Shown: positions 16,755 through 24,872 of the stretch, one piece after another
Numbering within the stretch: position 1 is the stretch's first letter
Layout of the letters: the number at the start of each line of letters is the position of its first letter
Assembly: GCA_030540435.1 (NCBI GenBank)
Contig: JAUNWG010000004.1
Span: 1-64,000, forward strand
Source: Eubacteriales bacterium
Lineage (GTDB): Bacteria > Bacillota > Clostridia > Oscillospirales > Butyricicoccaceae
Direction of reading: 5' to 3'
DNA: 64,000 nt
Made by a program: the position numbers and the translations under genes
Notes under the pieces: model-generated
What the model saw: only the letters and a program-made list of their open reading frames with translations
What the model was told of the DNA's origin: nothing
The model's database searches: none

Positions 16755-18237
16755 GGTACTTCTGGTAGATGACGATTTCCTTGTCAGAACCTTTTTATCC
16801 CGCATTACAGATTGGGAAAAGCATGGGTATACTCTGGTAGGAGCAGCACAGGATGGGGAAGAGGCCCTGCACTTGGTAGAGGAATATCAGCCGGATATCA
16901 TTATTACCGACATCAGTATGCCGGTGATGGATGGCATTGAGCTGATCCGCAGGCTAAAGCAGGACGGCAATACAGCCAATATTATTGCGCTCAGCTGCCA
17001 TGATGATTTTGAATATGTCAAGGAAGCCATGAAGCTGGGCATCAATGAATACGTCCTCAAAAATTTGCTGACAGAGGAAAGTCTGCTCAAGCTGCTGGAT
17101 GAGATGAAGCGGTCCATTGTATCTACCAACAAAGGCGGGCTGCAGTTTGACGCGCCGGATGAAGAGCGGGAATATTACCTGCAATTGCTGAAGGGCGGGA
17201 AACAGAAGCCAGAGGACAGCTTTTTCACCAGTGCGGCTATGGCGGTCAGCATTTTGAATTATGATACCCGCGTGGCGATGATGCCGATGGAGCAGCAGAA
17301 GAAGTTCCACTTTTCCTTTGCACAGATATGCAGGGAGGCGTGCCAGAATGTGCTGTCAGTGCGTTGCGTCCATGTGCAGCGGGGACTGTATGCTGTGCTG
17401 CTGGATTTTGCCGGTATTCCCAGCGTATATGAGCGGCGGGAGAAAATACAGCAATACGCATCCGCCGCAGTGCGGTATGCGGAGCAGTACCTTGCCGTGT
17501 CGGTCTGCATTGGCACAAGCCGAGTGGAAGGCTTCCAGGCAGACACGCAGCAGTGCTGGCAGGAGGCAAAGGACGCGCTGAACGAGCGGTTTTATGCACC
17601 ACAGACCGTTTTTTATGGCTGGCAGATGCAGACCTCCGGCAAGGAGATCCCGGCGATCGCCAGACAATTCAGCGAAAATATTGCGGATTACATAGATCGC
17701 AAGGAAGGCGGGACAATCCGGCAGCAGTGGGAAGCTGTGCTGGAGGAATTTCGCTTACAGCATACACAGCAATGGCTGGTGGCAGAATGGCTGCGGCAGA
17801 CAGATCGGAAGGCAGGCTTACCACAGCGTATCATACCGGACAAGCTGGAGGATTTCCGCGGACTGGAGTCTGCGTACGTAACCTTTAAAGAGGAAATGCT
17901 GCCGGAACTGGACAACTACAGCAATGCGGTTAGCCAAACGGTGCGGTATTTGCAGCAGAACCATACACGGGATGCGTCGTTGCAGGATGCCGCAGAGCAG
18001 GTACATCTGAATCCGGCCTATCTGAGCCATATTTTCAGCAAGGAAACCGGCATTACCTTTTCGGAATACCTGCTTTCCTGCCGCATCAACACGGCAAAAG
18101 AGCTTCTGGCACATACCGGCGATAAGATCCGGGATGTCGGCGAGCAGAGTGGCTTCCGCGATTACCGGAATTTTTGCAAGACCTTTAAACGTGTCACCGG
18201 CGTAACGCCGCAGAATTATCGCAAGCAGTGTAATTGA
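16747..18237 (+). CDS. Response regulator, AraC-type (YesN-like)
   Basis: A 496-residue regulator. The receiver domain (about 1-125) has the acidic pocket DDD at 8-10 and phospho-acceptor D55 in DIIITDISMPVMDG. A middle domain of unclear fold is followed by a C-terminal AraC HTH (about 395-496: SLQDAAEQVHLNPAYLSHIF and DVGEQSGFRDYRNFCKTFK). It overlaps the binding-protein gene by 8 nt and completes the sensing trio. Likely targets are the downstream binding protein and iolG operon, whose upstream regions share boxes with one another. Confidence 0.93.
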   Translation: MIKVLLVDDDFLVRTFLSRITDWEKHGYTLVGAAQDGEEALHLVEEYQPDIIITDISMPVMDGIELIRRLKQDGNTANIIALSCHDDFEYVKEAMKLGINEYVLKNLLTEESLLKLLDEMKRSIVSTNKGGLQFDAPDEEREYYLQLLKGGKQKPEDSFFTSAAMAVSILNYDTRVAMMPMEQQKKFHFSFAQICREACQNVLSVRCVHVQRGLYAVLLDFAGIPSVYERREKIQQYASAAVRYAEQYLAVSVCIGTSRVEGFQADTQQCWQEAKDALNERFYAPQTVFYGWQMQTSGKEIPAIARQFSENIADYIDRKEGGTIRQQWEAVLEEFRLQHTQQWLVAEWLRQTDRKAGLPQRIIPDKLEDFRGLESAYVTFKEEMLPELDNYSNAVSQTVRYLQQNHTRDASLQDAAEQVHLNPAYLSHIFSKETGITFSEYLLSCRINTAKELLAHTGDKIRDVGEQSGFRDYRNFCKTFKRVTGVTPQNYRKQCN

Positions 18238-18243
18238 ATCGGG

Positions 18244-18280
18244 AAAAGACAAGGAAGAATGGCCTTGTCTTTTTTCTTTT
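18244..18280 (+). terminator. Terminator after response regulator
   Basis: AAAAGACAAGG and CCTTGTCTTTT form a perfect 11-bp stem with an 8-nt loop, followed by TTTCTTTT. Confidence 0.85.
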
Positions 18281-18284
18281 GCCT

Positions 18285-18428
18285 AAAAATATGACACATC
18301 ACAAAGATATTTCACGTGCGTGCACGGCACGCTGCTCTGGAACAGCTAAACATAAGACACATTTACCGGTTTTATTGTAAGATTTACAAAAGCAAAAAAA
18401 TACAAGTCTCAAAACAGATGACACAAAT
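18285..18428. promoter_or_regulatory. Candidate response-regulator boxes upstream of binding-protein gene
   Basis: AAAAATATGACA (18285-18296) and GATGACACAAAT (18417-18428) both recur, letter for letter, in the intergenic region before iolG (19967-19978 and 19889-19900). The common core TATGACA/ATGACACA could be the recognition element of the AraC-type response regulator. AT-rich sequence surrounds it. The rest of the 310-bp intergenic region shows no gene. Confidence 0.45.
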
Positions 18429-18547
18429 CAAAAGGAAAAAGCATATATTTGCAGTTCATTTCCGGTTAAAATAGCATCAACAAAAGAAAAGTAAAAAATA
18501 AGAAAAAACAGAAAAACGGAAATGAGAAGAAAGTGAGGATATGTAAA

Positions 18548-19579
18548 ATGAAACTGAAACGAACAATGTCTATGGTAATGGCTGGTGTTCTGGCGGCAGG
18601 ACTGCTGGCAGGCTGTGGAAGCAATGGCTCTTCCGGTGACGGCTCGGCAGCATCCGACGGTGCTACCACAAAGGACATGACCTTTATCATCGCAAACCGC
18701 GACGAATTTATGTCCAAGGTTGAGCAGTCCATGACGGCAGAGGGCGAAAAGCTCGGCTATAAGATCGTCACACAGGATTCGCAGCAGGATACCGCAAAGC
18801 AGATGCAGTATGTGGAGACTTGCGCAAATGCTGGTCAGGAAGCAGTAGCTGTCCTGCTGGTTGATACCGAGGCAGCACAGTCCATCATGGATTCCGCAGG
18901 CGATATGAAGGTTGCGTTTGTAAACCGCCAGCCGGCTGACCTGCATGTACTGGATGCGGAAAATGCATGCTATGTCGGCTCGGATGAGGTCACCTCCGGT
19001 TATTTCCAGGGCGAGTATCTTGCAAAATATTTTAAGGACAAGGGCAAGACGGATATCAAGTACCTGATGCTGCAGGGCACACTGGGACAGGTAGCAACCA
19101 CCCAGCGTTCCGAAGGCGCACTGCAGGCATTGAAGGATAACGGCATCAATGCAACTGAAGCCAGCGCACCGTTGGCAGCAGACTTTGACCGCCCGACTGC
19201 ACAGGAAATGATCCAGCCGCTGCTGACCACAACAGAATTTGACTGCATCATTGCAAACAACGACGCGATGGCGCTGGGCGCTGTAGAGGCATGCAAGGAG
19301 GCTGGCGTGGAAATTGACTTCCCGATCGTTGGCATCGACTGCACAGCAGACGGCGCACAGGCACTGGTAGAAGGTAATCTGGCAATGACCGTATTCCAGG
19401 ATCCGGTTGGACAGGGACGCGGCGCGATTCTCGCTTGCATGAACATGCTGAATGGCGATCCGATCAATACCGGTATGGAAGAGTACGCGCTGGATGATAC
19501 CGGCGAGTCTTACAGCGATTCCATCTGCTGGGTACCGTTCGAGCCGGTAACCGCTGATAATGTAGCAGATTACATGTAA
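18548..19579 (+). CDS. Sugar ABC-type substrate-binding lipoprotein (orphan)
   Basis: A 343-residue RbsB/MglB-like binding protein with signal peptide and lipobox GLLAGCGS, then a Gly/Ser linker and a type I periplasmic-binding fold (AEGEKLGYKIV, FDCIIANNDAMALGAVEA, GIDCTADGAQAL). The start at 18548 follows AGTGAGGAT. No permease or ATPase gene accompanies it; a lone MsmX-type ATPase lies 6 kb away on the other strand. It may deliver ligand to a transporter encoded elsewhere or work in sensing with the kinase system. Sugar or polyol is inferred from the family. Confidence 0.87.
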   Translation: MKLKRTMSMVMAGVLAAGLLAGCGSNGSSGDGSAASDGATTKDMTFIIANRDEFMSKVEQSMTAEGEKLGYKIVTQDSQQDTAKQMQYVETCANAGQEAVAVLLVDTEAAQSIMDSAGDMKVAFVNRQPADLHVLDAENACYVGSDEVTSGYFQGEYLAKYFKDKGKTDIKYLMLQGTLGQVATTQRSEGALQALKDNGINATEASAPLAADFDRPTAQEMIQPLLTTTEFDCIIANNDAMALGAVEACKEAGVEIDFPIVGIDCTADGAQALVEGNLAMTVFQDPVGQGRGAILACMNMLNGDPINTGMEEYALDDTGESYSDSICWVPFEPVTADNVADYM

Positions 19580-19716
19580 ATTTTTTGAATCTCTTGTATA
19601 GCCGTTGGGTTATTTGAGGTTATATAGTTTTATCCTTCTTTTCTTTTTGGATTTGTCCACAAATCGTTGTAGCTGCTGGTATGGGAGCCAATGCAGCTGC
19701 AAGCCTGAATTACAGT

Positions 19717-19745
19717 CCCCTGCCATTCTGGCAGGGGATTTTCTT
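19717..19745 (+). terminator. Terminator of binding-protein transcript
   Basis: CCCCTGCCA and TGGCAGGGG form a perfect 9-bp stem with a TTC loop, followed by ATTTTCTTT. Confidence 0.85.
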
Positions 19746-19888
19746 TGCACCGATGTGTCCGCAGGACGCTTTTATAGCCTTTGCTTCGGGGAAATATAGC
19801 CGTGACTGGGCATGGGGACCTAAAGAATCGACACATTCCCAAAACAGATGCAAACGGTGCAGCGCATTGAAAAAGGAAATTATAAAAT

Positions 19889-19978
19889 GATGACACAAAT
19901 TATAGTTTTTTGTTCATTATTTTCATAAAAACACCGCAAACTCACAAATTCCGCACACAAAATCTAAAAAATATGACA
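19889..19978. promoter_or_regulatory. Candidate response-regulator boxes upstream of iolG
   Basis: GATGACACAAAT (19889-19900) and AAAAATATGACA (19967-19978) are exact copies of the 12-mers found before the binding-protein gene at 18548. A TACAAT -10-like element follows at about 20001. Confidence 0.45.
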
Positions 19979-20075
19979 TTTTTGAAGTGTATTTTTTGCG
20001 GTACAATAGCGCCAGCAAAGGGGAAGAGAATCCCGAAAACCCATCATATTCATCATATGGCAAAGGAGAGTTATC

Positions 20076-21083
20076 ATGAAAGTAGGTATTATTGGTGCCG
20101 GCCGTATCGGCAAGGTGCACGCAAAGAACATTTCCATGTTTGTTCCGGAGATGGAGATCAAGACCATTGCAGACCCGTTTGCAAATGATGCAACCCGCGA
20201 GTTTGCAGCGCAGTATCGCATTCCGAATGTCAGCACAGATCCGGCGGATATTCTGAATGACCCGGAGATCGAAGCAGTTCTCATCTGCTCCTCTACCGAT
20301 ACCCATTCCAAGTTTATCATTGAAGCAGCAAAGGCAAAGAAGCATATCTTCTGCGAGAAGCCGATCGACTATGATCTGAACAAGGTACATGAAGCGATCA
20401 ACGCAGCAAAGGAAGCTGGCGTCAAGCTCCAGATTGGTTTCTGCCGTCGCTTTGACCACAACCATCGTGCTGTTTATGACATGGTTCAGAGCGGCAAGGT
20501 TGGTAAGGTAAACATCATTAAGGTTTCCTCCCGAGATCCGGAGCCACCTCCGGTATCCTATGTTAAGGTTTCCGGCGGCATCTTCTATGATATGATGATC
20601 CATGACTTTGATATGGTTCGTTTTCTGGCAGGCTCTGAGGTTACCGAAGTCAACGCATATGGTTCCGTTCTGGTTGACCCGGGCATCGGCGAAGCAGGCG
20701 ACGTAGATACCGCAATCGTTACCCTGAAGTTTGAGAATGGCGCACTGGGCGTCATCGACAATTCCCGTAAGGCAGTTTATGGCTATGACCAGAGAGTAGA
20801 AGTATTTGGCTCCGAGGGCGCAGCTGTCAACGAGAATGACATCCCGAACACCGCAGTCCTGTGGGGTGCAGACGGAACAGTCAGCGGCACTGCATATAAG
20901 GTAATGTGGGATCGCTACACCGGCGCATTTGTTGCAGAAATGCAGGCATTTGCAGCAGCAGTTGCAAACGACACCGAGACACCGGTTACCGGAGAAGATG
21001 GTCTGTATCCGGTACTGATGGCAGCAGCAGCTACCAAGTCCCTCAAGGAAGGCCGTCCGGTTAAGATTTCGGAGGTAGAGTAA
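20076..21083 (+). CDS. iolG: Inositol 2-dehydrogenase (Gfo/Idh/MocA family)
   Basis: A 335-residue NAD-dependent dehydrogenase oxidising myo-inositol (or a related polyol) to the 2-ketone. It has the Rossmann motif GAGRIGKVHAKN, the catalytic EKPIDYDL lysine motif, and the block SSRDPEPPPVSYVKVSGGIF with HDFDM, characteristic of the rhizobial-type IolG branch. AAAGGAGAG precedes ATG. It forms an operon with the isomerase 1 nt downstream and the symporter. Other iol genes (iolB, C, D, E) are missing here, so only the first steps are encoded. A scyllo- or chiro-inositol or another sugar substrate remains possible. Confidence 0.82.
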   Translation: MKVGIIGAGRIGKVHAKNISMFVPEMEIKTIADPFANDATREFAAQYRIPNVSTDPADILNDPEIEAVLICSSTDTHSKFIIEAAKAKKHIFCEKPIDYDLNKVHEAINAAKEAGVKLQIGFCRRFDHNHRAVYDMVQSGKVGKVNIIKVSSRDPEPPPVSYVKVSGGIFYDMMIHDFDMVRFLAGSEVTEVNAYGSVLVDPGIGEAGDVDTAIVTLKFENGALGVIDNSRKAVYGYDQRVEVFGSEGAAVNENDIPNTAVLWGADGTVSGTAYKVMWDRYTGAFVAEMQAFAAAVANDTETPVTGEDGLYPVLMAAAATKSLKEGRPVKISEVE

Positions 21084-21084
21084 G

Positions 21085-21873
21085 ATGGCACTGAGAAAAT
21101 GCGCTTGCATTGACACGCTGTATACCGAGCTGCCGTGGCTGGAGCGCTTCCAGGCAGCAAAGGATGACGGCTTTGAAGCTGTCGAGTTCTGGGACTGGCG
21201 CATCCGCGATCTGGATGCGACCCGTGAAGCTGCGGAAAAGGCAGGCATTGCGATCTCCGGTTTTAACGGCGATGCAGATTACTCCCTCGTAGATCCGACT
21301 CATAAGGAAAAATACATCGATTACCTCAAGCAGTCCATTGCAGTAGCGAAGAAGGTTGGCGCGGCAAGCGTGACCATCCATTCCAATGCGCTGGGCGACG
21401 GCGGCATCGTAGTAAACCACTATGACGACCTGTCGGACACGGTCAAGCTGTGCTCGATGTATGATATGCTGCTGGAGTGCGCAAAGCTGGCAGAAGAGGA
21501 AGAGATCAATCTGAATCTGGAAGCACTGAACATTACCACCGACCACGTTGGCAATTTCCTTGCGACCACCCAGATGGGCGCAGAGATCTGCCGTCTGATT
21601 GGCTCACCGCGTCTCAAGCTGCTGTATGATGTATACCACATGCAGATCAATGAAGGTTGCATCTGTGATACCATCACCAATTATGGCGATCAGTTTGGAC
21701 ACATCCATGTAGCAGATGCACCGGGACGTCATGAGCCGGGCACTGGCGAGATCAACTACACCAAGGTGATCCGGCATCTGGAAGTATGCGGCTATACCGG
21801 CAGAGTAGGCTACGAGCTGTTCCCGGAAACAGACACCAAGACTGCTGTTAAGGCGATCATGGAGCATTGTTAA
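21085..21873 (+). CDS. TIM-barrel sugar isomerase (hydroxypyruvate isomerase / IolI-like)
   Basis: A 262-residue xylose-isomerase-like TIM barrel (AP-endonuclease 2 superfamily). The metal-site blocks NLEALN, LLYDVYHMQINEG, GHIHVADAPGRHEPGTGEIN and GYELFPET match the hydroxypyruvate isomerase group. Next to an IolG-type dehydrogenase, a 2-keto-inositol isomerase activity (IolI-like) is an equally good idea. The gene follows iolG by 1 nt and is separated from the symporter by a long hairpin. The exact reaction cannot be fixed from sequence. Confidence 0.8.
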   Translation: MALRKCACIDTLYTELPWLERFQAAKDDGFEAVEFWDWRIRDLDATREAAEKAGIAISGFNGDADYSLVDPTHKEKYIDYLKQSIAVAKKVGAASVTIHSNALGDGGIVVNHYDDLSDTVKLCSMYDMLLECAKLAEEEEINLNLEALNITTDHVGNFLATTQMGAEICRLIGSPRLKLLYDVYHMQINEGCICDTITNYGDQFGHIHVADAPGRHEPGTGEINYTKVIRHLEVCGYTGRVGYELFPETDTKTAVKAIMEHC

Positions 21874-21885
21874 GTAGCTGATATG

Positions 21886-21938
21886 GAATGGAAAGGCAGG
21901 AGTGATACTGTGGAGAGGTATGACTTGTCTTTCCATTC
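21886..21938 (+). promoter_or_regulatory. Long intercistronic hairpin between isomerase and symporter
   Basis: GAATGGAAAGGCA (21886-21898) pairs with TGTCTTTCCATTC (21926-21938) over 13 positions including one G-U. The loop holds a second nearly perfect stem (AGTGATAC/GTATGACT). No T-run follows, so it is more likely an mRNA stabiliser, processing site or partial attenuator than a terminator. Confidence 0.55.
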
Positions 21939-21976
21939 TTTCAGGAGAAAATAGATAGAGAGGGTAAGTAGTAGAT

Positions 21977-23629
21977 ATGGCATTGACGTTAATTACTTTT
22001 ATCGGTTTTACGATTCTGGTAGCGGTCATTTCCTATGTGAAGACAAAGGGTGACGACCAGACGACAGCCGATGGTTATTTCCTCGCAGGACGCGGCTTGC
22101 CGGGCTTTGTTATCGCAGGTTCCCTTCTTCTGACCAACCTGTCAGCCGAACAGCTGGTAGGCACCAATGGTCAGACATGGGCAGTCGGCATGAGCCCAAT
22201 GGCATTTGAGGTCCTTGCAGCAACTGCATTGATCGTTCTGGCATTGTGGGCAGCACCGCGTTATTTAAAGAGCGGTATCACAACCATTCCGGAGCTGATC
22301 GGTCTGCGTTTTGACCGTTCCACAAAGCTGTGGTTTTGTATCGCATACATCATTCTGTATCTGGTCGTCCAGATTCCGGTAATCCTGTATTCCGGATCTC
22401 TGGTATTTGAAAACATTTTTGGTCTGTCTGACCTGCTGGGTGTTACCAAATTCCAGTCAATTGTTATTCTTTGCATTGCAATCAGCGTTGTTGGTTCTAT
22501 TTACGCGATCTTTGGCGGCCTGAAGGCAGTTGCTGTATCGGATACCGTAAATGGCGTCGGCCTTCTGATCGGAGGTCTGATGATCCCGTTCTTTGCACTG
22601 AACGTGTTGGGCCATGCAGCAGGTAGCGAAAGCGGTATTGCAATTATCGACGGATGGAAGTATCTTGTTGCAAACCATGCAGATAAGCTGAACTCCATTG
22701 CACCGATCAATGCAGAAGCGCCGGCAGTTCCGTGGCCGACCGTATTTACCGGTCTGGTATTCCTCGGACTTCAGTCCTGGTGCACCCACCAGTCGTTCAT
22801 TCAGCGTGTACTTGCTGCTGAAAACCTGAAGGAAGCGCAGAAGGGTGCTCTGTATTGTGCATTCCTTAAGATTCTGGGCTTTATGTTCCTTGCACTGCCG
22901 GGCGTTATCGCATATGCGCTGTTTGAGCTGCAGGGTGATCAGGTCACCATGATGGATGATGCATATCCGCATCTGGTTACACAGGTTATTCCGGCTCCGC
23001 TGATGGGCTTCTTTGCAGCTGTTATGTTCGGTGCAATCCTGTCCTCTTTTAACTCCGTACTGAACTCCGTAAACACGATGTTCACGATGGATATTTATCA
23101 TGAGTTTATCAATCCGAAGGCTTCTGAAGAAAAGCTGGTCAAGGTTGGCAAGAACATTGGTATCATATTCGCAGTTGCTACCACGATCGTTGGCCCGATG
23201 GTATACTTTTTCCCGGCTGGCCTGAAAACCTTCCTGGATTCCTTTGTTATGCTGATTGGTCTTCCGGTTCTGTCTGCTGTATTTGGCGGCTTCTTCTTCA
23301 AGTATCTGCCGAAGTATGCAGCAAAGGTCATCATGGTATTCCATGTTGTTGTATATGGCCTGTTCATGCTCATTGGCCCGCAGTATCCGGGCGGCGGTAC
23401 CATGCATTATCTGTATGCAGTCGCTGTTCTGTGGCCGATCGAACTGATTATCATGGCGATCATGAACCACAATAACAAGAAGAATCCGCAGCTTTCGGCA
23501 TGGGAGCAGGAGGATGTTAAGGCAGTTGATCTGACTCCGTGGAAGTACAGAAAGATTGTTGCTGTAATCGTTATGATCTGCGTTGTTGCAGTATATGTAT
23601 TCTTCTCGCCACTTGGCATTGGCGCATAA
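21977..23629 (+). CDS. Sodium:solute symporter (SSS family), copy 2
   Basis: A 550-residue SSS-family transporter, colinear with and closely similar to the protein at 960, with long identical stretches such as GYFLAGRGLPGFVIAGSLLL. It differs mainly in the loop before PAVPWP and near the C-terminus. It is the third gene of the iolG-isomerase unit, so inositol or the polyol oxidised by IolG is the likely substrate. GAGAGGG precedes the start at about 11 nt. A bidirectional terminator follows. Confidence 0.9.
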   Translation: MALTLITFIGFTILVAVISYVKTKGDDQTTADGYFLAGRGLPGFVIAGSLLLTNLSAEQLVGTNGQTWAVGMSPMAFEVLAATALIVLALWAAPRYLKSGITTIPELIGLRFDRSTKLWFCIAYIILYLVVQIPVILYSGSLVFENIFGLSDLLGVTKFQSIVILCIAISVVGSIYAIFGGLKAVAVSDTVNGVGLLIGGLMIPFFALNVLGHAAGSESGIAIIDGWKYLVANHADKLNSIAPINAEAPAVPWPTVFTGLVFLGLQSWCTHQSFIQRVLAAENLKEAQKGALYCAFLKILGFMFLALPGVIAYALFELQGDQVTMMDDAYPHLVTQVIPAPLMGFFAAVMFGAILSSFNSVLNSVNTMFTMDIYHEFINPKASEEKLVKVGKNIGIIFAVATTIVGPMVYFFPAGLKTFLDSFVMLIGLPVLSAVFGGFFFKYLPKYAAKVIMVFHVVVYGLFMLIGPQYPGGGTMHYLYAVAVLWPIELIIMAIMNHNNKKNPQLSAWEQEDVKAVDLTPWKYRKIVAVIVMICVVAVYVFFSPLGIGA

Positions 23630-23760
23630 ATTTGCTTATTTCATTTTTCACCGGGTGTCTGCTTTGTGCGCAGGCATCCGGCTCTCTCCACAAACTCAAA
23701 TCTTTTATATGTGTGATACTTGGACACTGAAGTCTCTCCTTGTCCCAAGTTTCATAAAAA

Positions 23761-23802
23761 AGGAACCTGCATTCCACCATGACCGGATGCAGGTTCTTTT
23801 GT
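23761..23802. terminator. Bidirectional terminator between convergent genes
   Basis: GAACCTGCAT (23763-23772) pairs with ATGCAGGTTC (23787-23796), followed by TTTTGTTG on the plus strand and preceded by a run of A. It can serve both the symporter and the minus-strand protease gene. Confidence 0.8.
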
Positions 23803-23850
23803 TGCGTAAAAACGGCAGGAGACATCTCCTGTCGGATAGGTACGATGCAG

Positions 23851-24498
23851 TTACCAACACTGGAAAATGACGGCCAGTGTACTGATGAAATTTCCGATTC
23901 CATGCAGGCAGATACTCGGCCAGATGGAACCGTCAAATAGTTTTTCGTTTGCGATGCCGAGCATCAGCGCGCCGAGGAAGGTATAGCCGAACTCATACAG
24001 ATAAAAGTCGATGCCTACCGGCATTCCGCTGGCAAAAACAAGCAGGAAATGCATCAGCCCGAAAAAGAATGCCTGCATCCATACACCTGCTGTACAGCCA
24101 AATTTTCCGCTCAGTCGTTTGCAGAGAAAGCCGCGGAACAAAATTTCCTCAGCAATTCCATTGGCGATAAAAGTAGTGAGAAAGGCGGGGACAATGGCAG
24201 CGATGCCCAAGCCGGCGTATTGATTCGAGGCGATCGCAGTATTGTCGCTGTTCAATACGGTTAAGGTTTTTTCACTGAGCAGAAATTCTCCGTCAAAGTT
24301 ATAAAGAACCAGATAGAACGCTGCAAAAACAAGCAGCCACCACCATTTTGTTTTCAGATGCGGTGTATGGATCCCAATCCACTTTAGAAATTTTTCTTGT
24401 TTTCTATGCCTGAAAAACCACCATGCAAATGGGATGATAGAAAATACGATCAGATTTCCAATACAGGTACTGATTGCGGAAAGTGTTGCTTGTAACAT
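23851..24498 (-). CDS. CPBP family intramembrane metalloprotease (CAAX/Abi-like)
   Basis: A 215-residue membrane protein with about six TM helices. The CPBP motifs are visible: EEILFRG (glutamates and arginine of the active site), FFFGLMH and a later CLHGIGN. Family members are membrane-embedded proteases, some giving bacteriocin self-immunity; the target here is unknown. The start at 24498 has a strong AAGGAGGAA site. An upstream extension to 24573 is open but lacks a binding site. It stands alone between two terminators. Confidence 0.85.
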   Translation of the reverse strand: MLQATLSAISTCIGNLIVFSIIPFAWWFFRHRKQEKFLKWIGIHTPHLKTKWWWLLVFAAFYLVLYNFDGEFLLSEKTLTVLNSDNTAIASNQYAGLGIAAIVPAFLTTFIANGIAEEILFRGFLCKRLSGKFGCTAGVWMQAFFFGLMHFLLVFASGMPVGIDFYLYEFGYTFLGALMLGIANEKLFDGSIWPSICLHGIGNFISTLAVIFQCW

Positions 24499-24633
24499 GA
24501 TTTGATTTCCTCCTTTGCACGTAATGCGCGATTCATACGAAAGCAACTGCATTCGCAGAAGATAGTATAACATGTGAATATGGGAAAATCCACCGCATTA
24601 CTTGCGTATTGTCGAATATGCGACAAAAAAGCA

Positions 24634-24673
24634 AGCCTGCATGTCTGGCATTGCTGCCGTTGACATGCAGGCT
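24634..24673 (-). terminator. Minus-strand terminator
   Basis: AGCCTGCATGTC and GACATGCAGGCT give a perfect 12-bp stem. On the minus strand the stem is followed by TGCTTTTTTG. It ends the region holding the galE relic and the AraC gene. Confidence 0.8.
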
Positions 24674-24804
24674 CATAAAAGGCCAAGCTCCAATTTTCCG
24701 TTGCACATACGTGTGGTCGGTATCCGGAATCGGATGCGCGCCGGCTCACTGTAGGCCGCCGCTGTGGAGGAAAAGATGATTTTGTCAATACCGTGCGAAG
24801 CTAA
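24673..24804 (-). pseudogene. galE: Remnant of UDP-glucose 4-epimerase (galE fragment)
   Basis: The minus-strand translation reads ASHGIDKIIFSSTAAAYSEP then ARI, matching the KIVFSSTAATYGEPERIPI block around the catalytic Ser of GalE. After it, the frame breaks: the expected PIPDTDHTY appears in another frame, and a stop follows. Only about 40 codons remain of a roughly 330-codon gene, with no start. It is a decayed fragment between the AraC gene and its terminator. A plus-strand hairpin (24803-24834, AAGGACGCT/AGCGTCCTT then TTTT) abuts it. Confidence 0.6.
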
Positions 24805-24837
24805 GGACGCTCTCCCAAGCGGGAAAGCGTCCTTTTG
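24803..24837 (+). terminator. Hairpin with plus-strand T-run
   Basis: AAGGACGCT and AGCGTCCTT pair with an inner TCCC/GGGA extension, followed by TTTTGTATTG. No plus-strand gene ends here, so it probably stops antisense transcription into the AraC gene, or is a relic like the neighbouring galE fragment. Confidence 0.55.
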
Positions 24838-24872
24838 TATTGAGAATGAAAATGAAAAGTACGATAGCTGAT

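Larger units (their letters stand above)
19580..20075. other. Intergenic region between binding protein and iolG
   Basis: No gene is supported. It holds a terminator at 19717-19745, the shared boxes at 19889-19978, and AT-rich sequence leading to iolG. The terminator lies 137 nt beyond the binding-protein stop, so that mRNA has a long 3' tail. Confidence 0.6.

Noticed and set aside
19923-21248. 441-codon minus-strand open frame opposite iolG
   Set aside because: It is the antisense shadow of iolG and the isomerase; no start signal and no family resemblance, whereas the plus-strand proteins are clear.
22457-23470. 337-codon minus-strand open frame inside symporter copy 2
   Set aside because: The symporter on the plus strand is unmistakable; this frame is rich in Asn, Arg and Cys and looks like reverse-strand shadow.
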